A DNA stretch of 64,000 bases from Berberis thunbergii (taxonomy: Eukaryota > Streptophyta > Magnoliopsida > Ranunculales > Berberidaceae): positions 558,001 to 622,000 of the forward strand of contig QNQO01000503.1 in the NCBI GenBank assembly GCA_003290165.1, given 5' to 3'. The notes under the pieces are model-generated. The model ran no database searches. It had not been told where the DNA came from and saw nothing but the letters and a program-made list of their open reading frames with translations. A program made the translations under genes and the position numbers. Shown here piece after piece: positions 36,731 to 47,982 of this stretch; the first letter of the stretch is position 1, and each line of letters begins with the position of its first letter.

Positions 36731-37599
36731 GTTTGAAACCTTTTCTAAAGTTTGAAGTAAACTCCCGTAGTGTTATGCCAGCATCAAAACACTTGCTCAG
36801 GTTATGTCCTGGGGTTCTATCGTTTTCTTTTTGTTGTTTTTTTTAGATTTTATTCTATTTGGATATTGGCACCCATTGAGCGTGTTTTGGATATTTTCAT
36901 CCCTTGGGAGGGTGCTTGGACTTGCTTATTTATGGTTTTCATACAAAGCATGTTTTAGACTATAAATTTGGATATATTGTCATTTTTTGTATTTGCAATT
37001 CTTGTAGTTTTTTGCAGTACTTAGCCATGGTGAAGAAATTTGTCCTTCAGAGGTATTCTAAAGGCGTATTCGACATGGAGGACGTGGCTCTTGGATTTAA
37101 GCTTTACTTTACTTTGGGACAAATGAAGATTGTCTCCGCATCCTGGCTAAAAGAACTTGGGAGTTGGCATGGAAGCAAATGGAACTATCCATCGGAAAGG
37201 ACATACCCTCCCGACCCTTTAAGAATACTTCGGGTGGTGTTGGGATGAATTTTGTTTCTATTTGGACCACTGCTTAGATGATGATGTGTATTGTGCATTA
37301 GACTCAGTAGAGTTAGGCTTGAAAGCCTTCGGGCAGTTAGGAGTTCACATTGTAATTGAAATGTTTATTCAATGAATTCAGAGGTTATTTAATACTAGGA
37401 GTAGCTTTAGAAGCAATTTATATAAAAAATTTTGATTGAATAAAATTACATCCAATCTAAATTTCATGTTATAATACTGTTGTGCTTTAATAATCTTTAC
37501 GTTTTAGGAACTTAAAACTGTTGAATGGTATCTCCATATTATCTCCCTCGGGCCTTTATGCCTTAGGAAGTAATTGTTCGAAAATTGGAAGTAATGATT

Positions 37600-38110
37600 G
37601 ATCGGGGAGAAAATTCCTCGCTTAAGCCTTGGGCATAGGAGTCGTGGAGGTTGAAGAAAATGGTCAGGGAAGAACTTTCACGATCAGCCTTGGTCTTAAA
37701 AGCCACGGAGGCTAGTGCGATGGTTAGGGAGAAACTTTCTCGGCCAGGCCTTGGGCGTAGGAACCTCGGAGGGCAACTGGATGGCCAGGGAGGAACTTCC
37801 CCGACTAGGCCTTAGGCGTAGGAACCATGGAAGCCAATGGGGCGGACATGGAGAAACTTCCTCGACCAGGCCTTGGGTGCAGGAACCTCAAAGACTAGTT
37901 GTTCAATTTAGGAGAAAATTTCTTAACCTAGCCTTGGGCATAAGAGCTGTGGAGGCTAGGTGGTCGGCCCATAAGGAACTTCATGGACCTAACCTTGGGC
38001 ACAAGCGCCACGAAGGTTGATTTGAGTGGCCAATGAGGAATTTCTGAGACTAGGCCCCTGGGTGTAGGAACCTCGAAGACCAATGGAGCGGTCAGGGAGG
38101 TGAAAGTATG
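37600..38110 (+). repeat. 61-bp tandem array, eight copies
   Basis: The anchor GCCTTGGGC (or a one- or two-base variant) occurs at 37626, 37687, 37748, 37809, 37870, 37931, 37992 and 38054. The spacing is 61 bp six times and 62 bp once. Each unit continues GTAGGAACCTCGGAGGCC and then GGAGGAACTTCCTCGACTA-like text. Copies differ by 5-15 bases but keep the length. Confidence 0.9.
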
Positions 38111-40126
38111 AGGTATACAAAAGTACCCACAAAGGTTTCAATGGAACTAGGCTAATATCCACTAGAAGGGTGAATAATCACATTTTGAAAACAAGCGAAA
38201 GTATTCTTCGAAGTTCTTCAGATAAACCTATTTAATGCGTATGGTGTGACTTAAGCTAAGTCAAAACCACAAGGTTTACAAGGAACACCCAAGAAAAAAC
38301 ATTTTGCAAAATCCCCCAAAGTAATCCTAAGCATGTAAATTGAACATAGAAGTAAAATAACTATGTAAGGACAACTTAACTCAACATGTAAGGAAACATA
38401 GATAGAGTCACGGGGTAAAGCAAACAAACCAGACAAAGAACACCAATATAACGATGTTTTCCTAAGCAATAGTTTGATTGGCTCCGATTTGTTATTTCCT
38501 CGCTGGAAATGGCTAGGAAGCCTAAAGTCTTTATGACTTGATCAAAAGAGAATTCCAACTCAATCAACATTCTACAACCTCGTAATCACTAATTGTCGCA
38601 CTCCTATGCTACTTACCGACGTGAACCGATTGTTTTGCTTCTTGAATCTTACAAACATCATAGTGATCATGTGGGATGCACAACAACCAAGTCTTAAGGA
38701 CGTGTGCTTAGGATTCGAAGATACAACTTGCTCTTATGTTCATGCTTTGTGAGACTCACAAAATGACCAATAAGCACCATCATGGAGTGCAATACAACCA
38801 ACTCTTACCACCTACTTTGGATCACATGTGACAATTACTTGTAGGAATCCACTCCACGGATTCAAGAACCCACACAAGGTAAAGATGAGTTTAGGCGAAG
38901 CTAACACTCAAAGGGTTTCTCTTGTCTAGTGACACTTGTTTGTCGTATAGAATGGCTTAAAAGCTCTTGTACATTGACTCCCTCACTCAAGGATTAGATG
39001 AAATGGTTGAAGGCACAATAACTCTCCAAATGAGGCATATACCAATACAAAACTACCTTCAACTCTTCTTCCTCATTTCTTTTATCCCTTCTATTTAGAT
39101 AACCAAATAACTCATGAAGATAGGAAATTTTTCTTCCTAATACACCATGGATCTCTCACAAAGGATATGGGTTTTGAGTTGGTGAAAGGATTTCTCAAAG
39201 GGAATGCCAAGGAAGGGATAAAATGATGTTTCTACTGATTTTTTGAACTAAAGAGATTTGAGAGATGATCCAAAGAGATGGATCTTGGTTCCTATTTATA
39301 GAACCAGTTTGGCCATACTGAAGTCGATTCATTGTCTGCATCACCTGCTTTGTCAGAATGGCTCTCTGCTAAAAATGACTTGTCAACAGGTAAAGTCGAT
39401 TTTGTCTGCCTCAAACAATTTTCTTAAACAAAAGCTTTTCAGTTGTCACATGTCTTTGTACTAGACATGGAAATCACCCTTTGACACATGGGGATGTCTT
39501 TAGAGAGAATATTCGTGGGAATATTTATTCTCAAACGTGAGCAAACTCAAATTCAAACTTTGAAAATTTGTTCCACTCATTTTCGCCACAAATAACTTTG
39601 AGCACTTCATTTGAACTTTGGTCATCCATAAGCTATTTTTGGCTTGCCTTGATCTTCATAGTACCCTCTTTGGTAATGAGTTTTGCTACTCGTCAATTCT
39701 TTGGACATGCATATGCACATGAAACAACAAATAAACGATCTATACACAGAGCGGCAATAGTAGCATATGTTTCATAAAATCACTTTTCTTCCACTATATA
39801 TGATACCAATTGATATGACAAAATTGATATTAATTATCAACTAAAATCAATTAATGTATAACAAGTTTATGATAACAAAAGACATAATCATATATCAGAG
39901 AGTTTCTCCCCCTAAATATATGCACCTTAGATTACGCATGATAGGTACAATATCACTACGTGACTTCAAAAACATGCATTTATTCTCCCCTTTTTTTTCA
40001 AAGAAATAAAGACAAGAAAATAAATTTTTTTTTCCTAAAGTAAAGAAAAATGTTAGTATCTCCAAAATTCTCAATAAATTGGAAATTATGAAGTGATATC
40101 AGCACTGAAGCAAACAAAGTTTAAAA
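38111..40126. other. retroelement-like sequence without a readable gene
   Basis: Only short frames occur. TTGGTATCATATATAG on the minus strand at about 39800 resembles a Met-tRNA primer site of plant LTR elements, but no LTR pair could be confirmed. Confidence 0.3.
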
Positions 40127-40136
40127 ATAAACATAT

Positions 40137-40314
40137 ATGTGCCAATGGTGTTATGGCCTAGTGGTTAGGGCTGTGTGGGTTTGTCCCCCACGTCCTAGCT
40201 TCGAATCTCACCTGCGGCATGGTTACTTTCTAATGGGTGTTGACCTATAGGTCGCCCAGTTGATAGGTTATGGGATTCTTAAAAAACCAACGCGTCTTCC
40301 AAAAAAATAAAAAC
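40137..40314 (+). mobile_element. SINE, family A
   Basis: It shares the head GGTGTTATGGCCTAGTGGTT, the B-box region, the body TTATGGGATTCTTAAAAAAC and an A-rich tail with the copy at 16758. A perfect 10-bp target duplication, ATAAACATAT, lies at 40127-40136 and 40315-40324. Confidence 0.85.
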
Positions 40315-40419
40315 ATAAACATATTTGTTAATAGATGATGCATTGAACATCAAAGTACTGACACAAATACATAGACATAGACACCAAAAAAATATATTAC
40401 AAAGCATAAAATCAACAAC

Positions 40420-40790
40420 CTCATCATCATCGTCATCTGCTTGTTTAGGGTGTAAGGAACAAGGAAGCAAACATCTTTGAAACTCAAGAACTTGAGATAA
40501 TTGTGTAGACAAATCATGCACCTGATCCTGAAGACTGACCAACCTCGCTCGATCTCGATACTAGTGTTCTACAACATTAGACATGTGGATGGGTGGACCG
40601 ATAGGAGCTAAGTCCAAAGAATCCATTATGGCATGACGATGATTGATGGTGTCTGGAAGAAGTTTCATGATCAAATAACCATAAGGTGGACCATGTGAAT
40701 AAGCAGCCATAGACACAACCATCAGGCTCCAAATGATCGAATGAGGGTAGATTGCACGTCCTTGCATAACTTTTCAAGTAAAATATGCTT
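40420..40790 (-). pseudogene. plant retrotransposon accessory ORF remnant
   Basis: Minus-strand frames give AIYPHSIIWSLMVVSMAAYS, then GPPYGYLIMKLL. After a break they give VSLQDQVHDLSTQLSQVLEF and an acidic DDDDDEV tail. This resembles the plant-specific retrotransposon domain often annotated as putative plant transposon protein, which tends to end in a GLPYG-type motif. The frame is broken. It lies downstream, in the same orientation, of the copia pol remnant, but I cannot show that they belong to one element. Confidence 0.4.
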
Positions 40791-41989
40791 GGTAGCGGAT
40801 CATCAAGGAAGGGTTTTGGTCAAAATAAAATAAAGTGCCAAGAAGAATACCTATCAAATTTTATAAACAAAAAATTGTATAATCACAAGAAATACAAAAG
40901 TCCAAGAAAATCCATGAAATCTTGTTATTCATCACGTTCTACATCACAAGGATAGTGCAAAGCCTAAAGCTTCTTCATCAAAACCCAGATTTTGAGCAAT
41001 GAACCTTGAGTAACCTTAAAGGTGTGTTCATTTATGCAAGTCAACAAGGAGAAATCATCCATATCCACAACATGCATGTTAGAATAAAATTGATAAGCCA
41101 ATGACATATTACATGCATAATCAAGAGTGAACAAGGGCATGAGATAAGCATCTTGAAGCTTACCAATGACAACATCTGAGAGGTGCTCAACTATAACAAG
41201 ACGTTCAACAATGATGTGTCGGTGGAGTAGATTCGCTCAAATTTACAATGATACACTTGGTTGTGAAATAAAGAGGTTCAATGAGGGTGTCATAATGTTG
41301 ATTCTCCATGAAACCTTGAACTATACAAAAGGAAGATGATCCTTCAGATTGAATAAGTTATGAAGCATGGTGAAACAACAAAGCTCAAAGCACATAATAA
41401 ATTGGAAGAAGTTTCAAAAAAATGAAAGAAACTTCAAGAACAAACCCAAAATCTCTTTATCTAAGGAGAAGTGAAGAACACCACTACCTCATACCTTAAT
41501 AGTATCAAAAGTCTTCTTAAAGTCGACTTCACTAGCCTTACCATCTAAGGCTAGTCAACTTTAAATACTAGTTTCTTAGTCAAAGTCAACTTTGGTACTG
41601 CAATATATGCACATTTACTCTCCAACAACATTAGGTGTTCCATAAAAATATACTAATAAAGCATGTAAATCAACCCAAACATATGAATATGAAAAGAATG
41701 ATACTAACTAAACAATGATGAAAATGATATCAGAAAGTTAAATTACGAATCCATATAACACAGAAAATAGCATGAAAACATCATAAAATGATCAAAATAA
41801 GCATTCTACTCATGCTAAATATGTCGAACCATAAAGATATGATCGATATCACACAGGGCTACCTACGCATCCAATTTATGGAATCAGACATATTGTAGTT
41901 CCACTAAAGAGGCCTTTAGGCACATAAAAGGAAACCTAAAAATCAAAAGCACAACCAATACTTGTTCTAATTGAATTCTAAGATTAGAC
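40791..41989. other. retroelement-like sequence, no readable gene
   Basis: No intact frame or clear motif is seen. The stretch lies between the copia pol remnant and the accessory-ORF remnant, so it is probably retroelement-derived. Confidence 0.3.
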
Positions 41990-44045
41990 CTCAGAAAAGT
42001 AATTGATTTTCATCAAGAGGTTTAGTCAAGATATATGCAAGTTGATTAGTCATATCCACGTACTCATGGCATATAACATTATTTTCTACAAGTTCAAGAA
42101 TAAAGTGATGTTTGATATCTATATATTTGGTCCTAGAATGCACATGACATGATTCTTAAGGATATTGATGACACTAGTATTATCACAATACAAGGTATGC
42201 AATGTTGATCAATATGATAGTCATGTAGCATTTACTTCATCCAAAGGAGATGAGTACATCCACTGCTAGCAGCGATATATTCATCTTCGGCAGTGGAAAA
42301 CAAGACAAAATTTTGTTTCTTACAATGTCAAGCAGCTAGACAAATTTAAAAATAGAAGCAACCTGTACTAGGTTTTTTTCTATCATCCACATTTCATGCC
42401 CAATTTGTTTCGGTTCGACGGTATATCCGGCAAAATGAGAGGTCATCTCATAAGGGTGCCAAATTCCATAATTTGTTGTACCACTCACATTTTCTGATAA
42501 TACGTTTAACAATGGTGAGATGAGACTCCTTGTGGTCTGCCTGAAAGCGAGCACAAGCTCCAATACTATAGGAAACGTTAGGCATGCTGGCTGTAAGATA
42601 CAACAAACTACTAATCATACTCTACTACATCGTTATATCAACACTCTTACCATTTTCATATTTAGAAAATTTAGTACTAGTGGACATAGGAGCGGGAACA
42701 TGCTTAATTGAATCAAGGTTTAGCTTTTAATAGTATCATGCACATATTTGATTTGAGATAGAAAAATACAGTCATTTTTCTTCTTGATTTTCAATCCAAA
42801 GAAAAAAATTGAGTTCTCCACCATACTCATTTCGAACTCCTGCTTCATTATCTTTGCAAACTTCTGCACTAGAGATTTATTAGTAGAACCAAACTCCTGA
42901 CACGAGTAAAACCATTTGCAATAAAAAAATGATAATCCGGCATACTAAGCATGATGTGTTTGCTTCAAACCGTAGAGAGTTTTCTTGAGTTCATATACAT
43001 GATCAGAAAACTCTAGATCCACAAACCCTTTAGGTTGTTCAACAAAAAAAATTTCATCGATGACTCCACTCAGAAAAAATTTAAAAATTATCCATTTGGT
43101 GAAGCTCAAATTTGAGACAACAACATACAACCAATAATATTCGGATCGACTCAAGTCTTGCTACAAGAGTGAATGTCTCATCAAAGTCAATACCCTTAAT
43201 CTGATAATATCCTTGAGCTACCAGTCTTGCCTTATTTTGCACAATTGTTTTGAACTCATCAACTTTGTTTTTGTATATCCATTTGGTTCCAATCACATAT
43301 TTACATGTAGGCCTCTCGACAAGTTTCCAGACATCATTTTTCTTTCACTGGTTTAGCTCCTCTTGCATAGCATTGATCCATATCTCATCAGGTGATGCTT
43401 CATTAACATTTCATGATTCAACTTGTGAGGTAAAACACAAGTGTGAAACTAGATTGATTGTTCTGCTCATCGTAGTCCCTTTTTATGGATCTCCAATAAC
43501 TTGATTATGAGTAATAGCATCTACCAATCTTGGCAACCTAAGGACTGAAGAAGGCGTCTTGGGAAGAGGTTGATCTGTTGAATCTTCTGCTTCTGCATTC
43601 TTTGTATGATGAACTTCAGTTGATGAATTATCCATGTATGTCTTTTTTGGGAACGTCTTGAACAATCATAGACTCGTATAGATCCAGATTATTCGCGACA
43701 ACTTGTTCCATCATGTTGGATTCATCAACTTTGACGTAGACGGATTCTTGCACACATCTATGTCAAGATTATATACCCATTATACATTGTTGTGAGGAAA
43801 GTATCCAAGAAACATTCCTTGATCTATTTTTGCCTCGAACTTTATCCTGCACTCTAAGTCTTCGTAGATGTAGCACAAAATTCCAAAAACCTTGAAGTGT
43901 TTTACTGAAAGAGGTTTGTTTCTCCAGAGTTCATAAGGGGGTATTACGAGTTCTTTTCTCAAGTAAACTTGATTAGAAACATAAAATGTCGTATTCACTT
44001 CTTCAGCCCAAAAATACTTGGGCAATGCTTTGATAGAAATGAAAT
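41990..44045 (-). pseudogene. Ty1/copia pol remnant, 5'-truncated
   Basis: Reading down the minus strand, the domains follow copia order. An integrase C-terminal part comes first (YFWAEEVNTTFYVSNQ, VFGILCYIYEDL, MFLGYF). Next is the reverse transcriptase (IGTKWIYKNKVDE, ARLVAQGYYQIKGIDFDETF, EQPKGFVDLE, VYELKKTLYGLKQ). A broken RNase H region follows at about 42560-42000. Stops and frameshifts separate the parts. At about 44045 the integrase text stops and continues without a break into an inverted copy of the 6-13 kb repeat, so gag, protease and the integrase core are missing. Confidence 0.8.
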
Positions 44046-44630
44046 GAAAAAGGAAATTAGTACGTGGAATGTACATGGGCAGGAGGGGAAAGATTTTGTG
44101 CATTATTTTCTCAAAATGAAAATTGTCATAATTATCTACTTATTTGTTGGATTTTAGTAAACTTGGTATCGTTGAATGCAATTTTGAAGATCTTTGCGAT
44201 GAAACCAATTATCAATACATGCACTTGAAATTTTAAAATATATATTAAAAATTTTCCTAATGCATTTAATACCATATGTATTTTCAATAATTTTCAAGGC
44301 AATTAGACAAACATCTTAATACACATTTAATTAAAAACCGCAACCTTTATAGTTTGACAAAATCAAATTTGGGGAGAACTCACTCTCGGAGTTTGAAAAT
44401 ACAGTTTTTTCACAACTTATTCAAATTTTGGATCAGCCCAATCATAAAGTTTATAGTATATATTTAACCTTAGAATATGTTTGCACTTCAAAACAATTTA
44501 GTTTACATTCTGAAATACAAATTTTCAATTAATACATGATTAAATTAATTGACATAGATAAAACTGATTGAGAGCGGAGGTGCGGCGGTGGCAGGGGTGT
44601 TCAATAGATGAAACTTAGTGGGGGGAAAAA
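44046..44630 (-). repeat. inverted single copy of the 6-13 kb repeat unit
   Basis: Read on the minus strand, the blocks occur in the same order as in the array: ATTGAACACCCC, CTCAATCAGTTTT, GAAGTGCAAAC, TATACTATAAACTTTA, GAGAGTGAGTTCTCCCCAAA, GTATTAAGATG, TTGATAATTGGTTTCATCGC, AAGATCTTCAAAATTGCATT, GATACCAAGTTTACTAAAAT and CCATGTACATTCCACGTA. It covers about 0.58 kb and lacks the final blocks. It shows that the family is dispersed as well as arrayed. Confidence 0.8.
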
Positions 44631-44705
44631 ATGTATGTGAAATGTCAACGGCAGAAGTAATATGCTAGTTTCTAAAATTGGAAAATTTGAGGTTTGTATG
44701 GAAAT

Positions 44706-44721
44706 AATATATATATATATA
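44706..44721 (+). promoter_or_regulatory. possible TATA region of gluconokinase
   Basis: A TATATATATATATAA stretch lies about 65-80 bp before the gluconokinase ATG. It could serve as the TATA box, but it is also a simple AT repeat and may be coincidental. Confidence 0.35.
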
Positions 44722-44784
44722 ACCTCATACTTGACTTCCATAATAATAGGCTCATCTCGTCAGATCAAATTGCCTAACAAACAT

Positions 44785-46687
44785 ATGGCTTCCTCTTCAT
44801 CTTCAGAGTCCATCAAAGGTAAAGCTGCTGCCTCTCACTCTCTAATTGATTCCACCATTTTGATTGATCTTCACTCAAACTTGCTATTTAACTGAAACCA
44901 TACCCATTTTACATTAATATGAGTTGTTGGGTTTTTGTTGTCTTGGTGTCAGGATCAGCTGCTCCTGTTATTGCTATTGTTCTCATGGGTGTCACCGGCT
45001 CTGGCAAATCGTGAGTCCCTTCTTTTAAATGATGGATGGTGGAAATATATATTTTGTTGAAAGTTAATTTTATATTGTTGCCAAGTTTATCACAACACAA
45101 ACTTCCAACATCAGTAATCCATATACTAAACTTTATCAAACATATTTGGGTCTGACCTTGGAGCTTATAATCACCATAAATACCCATTCTCAGATTAATT
45201 TACGCAGGCGGAATTTCGATAACATCCCCAATCCCTATTAAGAGTCGCTCTCAATCTAATTTTGCACAGATTGGAATATTTTAACTTGCCCTTAAGGAGA
45301 AAACCCTATTATTGATCTGCAACTTGCAATTTGAGTTTCCATTTTATTTGTTTGGAATTTCCTATGATGGAAAAGCAATTTCACTGCAATTTAATTTCAT
45401 TCTTGATGATATCCTGGCTTCTCTTTAGTATTCGTCTCATAAACCTATAGTGGCTACAGCCATAAGGCGATTTCGCAGTAGCTTGATTCGAGACTTACTC
45501 GTCTTGCTTTTCAAAACCATGGTTGAAAGGCATGAATGACAGCAAGAGGGTCTAGATGATCAAGGTGGCATGTATGGAAGTTCTAGAGGGCAACTCTTGC
45601 ATCTTGTACTTAACCGTGTGTAACCTTATTAGTGATTCATTGCTTGGTTACCATGTGAGAAGACAATGAATGTTATTCTTCTGTTATGGTTTCCACATCA
45701 GTCGAAGGTGTATGCTGGTGGTCTAGTCTATCAGTCGAAGGCATAATTCTAACACTATTTTGCATACTCACCGGTTACCGTGAAAGGGAGAATTATAGTC
45801 TAAAAGCATTTTATCATCATTAATCCTTAAAGGTTAGCACAAGCACAACCATGTTGTTTCTATTTAAATTATACTTTTGTATCTCCATTCTCAACCTGTC
45901 GTGATTTCCAGCACTACTGCAATGCCATGTTAGCATCTGTGATGATTACCATCAGAAAAGTGTTAGTAGGACAGGGTTGCGCTCCCAACAAATTGCTTAG
46001 ACCTCAGTTCAAAGATCTCGATAGAGTTAACTAAATTCCTGTTTTGATTGTATTCTTGGCAGCACAATAGGTGATATGCTAGCAAAAACCCTGGACTGTA
46101 ACTTTTTTGATGCCGATGATTTCCATCCACCAGCAAACATAGGTAATTGTTTTTATAGATACGATGATGTTAATAGTACACAACTTAATTGAATTTTTAC
46201 TCTGGAACAATCGAACTCAATCAATGAAATCCCAACGTAATGTTTTTTCTGTGCTAATGTGCTGAAGAAAAATACAGAAAAGATGAGAAAAGGGATCCCT
46301 CTTTCTGATGAGGACAGGCTACCTTGGCTTGAATCACTGAGTAACATTCTCAGAGATAGCATTGTTGGGGGAAAGACGATAGTTCTTGGATGTTCAGCTC
46401 TGCAGAAAAGATATAGAGAAATTCTCAGAAGGGCAGACCCAGACCATGGATCGGGAACCTATGCTGGCAGGGTGAAGTTTGTTTGCTTGGAGGCTCCTAT
46501 GGAAGTTATAGCCACTCGGCTAAAGAAAAGGGCAGAGGAAGGAAATCATTTTATGCCTGCCACCCTGCTGCAGTCACAGTTGGACCTGCTTCAGATTGAC
46601 GATGCCGAAAGGATAATCATGATTGATGCCACCCTCAGTCCTCAGATTATTGTTGATAACATATTAGAACTGATCATTCAGTCATAG
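44785..46687 (+). CDS. gluconokinase (D-gluconate kinase)
   Basis: The enzyme phosphorylates D-gluconate with ATP to 6-phosphogluconate, feeding the pentose phosphate pathway. Four exons join in phase: 44785-44818, 44953-45010, 46063-46142 and 46278-46687, giving 193 aa against about 175-190 for the family. The start is an ATG followed by a Ser-rich leader; the catalytic domain begins near residue 17. Seen in order are P-loop GVTGSGKST (24-32), the substrate-region motif DADDFHPPANIEKM (47-60), GIPLSDEDRLPWL, CSALQKRYRE and a C-terminal RLKKRAEEGNHFMPATLL segment with the Arg-rich lid. No obvious transit peptide is present, so it is probably cytosolic. Intron 2 is 1.05 kb. It is convergent with PEX1. 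Confidence 0.94.
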
Positions 46688-47982
46688 TCACAAATAATTC
46701 ATTTCCATCAATGGATTCACAATTTCGATTTGTTGTTCATACTTTGGTGTCCGTCAAAACTTGTATTGGCATAACCAAACAGTCGCACAAATCTGTGTTG
46801 TGAAGTAGATCCTCATGCATTAGATCCACAACAGTAACTCCCATCTCTTGCAAGCAAGAGAATCCAGTATCCGGCAGTTTGTCACTGTCTATATTTGCTC
46901 ATCGCTAAACTTCATGTAAATGGAATTGACTTCCTTCTGCACTGAAACGTGAGTATTGTTTGGGTCTACAATTCTCTGTACCAGTTCAGTGGCAATTTTT
47001 TGCAAACAGTGGACTATTATAGTGCTAATTAAGTTTAATGTCACAATTTTTTTACGTTAAATAATTGGTTATAATTAGAATTTCCTCTCCTGTTTTGACA
47101 TAGTGGCAGAATCATTCTCCTCAATCCACTCCATTAGTAGCCTTTGATTCTGCTAGTCAGTATGGCCATTTCATGCGTTTTTCCTCTTGAATCCCACCTC
47201 AATGCTGTATTTTGTTTCCTTTATATAAAGAACGGGTGAAAATTACAAAATAACATAAATGAGCTAAGAGCCTTCCACTGTTCCACACCTAAAGGAGTAC
47301 AAAGGAAAAGGTAGAGGAATGGGAGACCAGGGGGCAGAAAAGATGCATGAGAGGAAGAAGCTACAGGTTGAGTCAACCAATTGGAGGGAGCAGTTATGCA
47401 ACTTCCAGCTAAAGACTAGAGGAGCATCGGACAAGAAGTGGTAATCTTAGCATGGTGGTGTCATTCAAACCACCATCACAAGAAAGGGGTCAGGTTGCGA
47501 TTAGGGACCCAAGTTTCTGACATCATTAGTACATAACAAACCTGCAGTGAAAAGGCACCAAATGGGAGAGGAGATTTTACTCATATATTGCATTTGTTTC
47601 AAATTGCATCATTCCAAACTGACAGATTATAGAGCTTGTATACAACTATGCTTATTTTTCAGCAACCAACACCACCTCTAGAAATTTCCTTGTAGGCCAT
47701 GATTCTCCATAATGTTTGAGATTGTTCCAAGTCTTCCAATGCATTTGGCAAGACCTTCTCATATACACTGCAAGGGATATAGAAAGCACTGTGACATCTG
47801 ACTGTTTCAATGGAGGATGAACACAAGCCATTTCTTCGAATCATTAATGTTAAGGGGCCAACATTCCGTCCCACTTAAATGAGACAAGGATGAAAATTAA
47901 GAAGCCGAATTATCAGTCAAGCCTGTGTTGCCATGCCAATGGCTCCTTGCTGATGACGGTGCATGATAAAGGGGGAAAGGTT
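46688..47982. other. convergent 3' region between gluconokinase and PEX1
   Basis: This 1.3-kb interval separates the two stop codons and holds the 3' UTRs. I could not assign poly(A) signals. Frames such as 47874-47659 on the minus strand carry no motif I recognise. Confidence 0.4.

Noticed and set aside
37600..38110. A CRISPR-like array, because of the strict 61-bp period
   Set aside because: The whole unit is repeated with drift, with no constant repeat and variable spacer pattern, and the genome is a plant.
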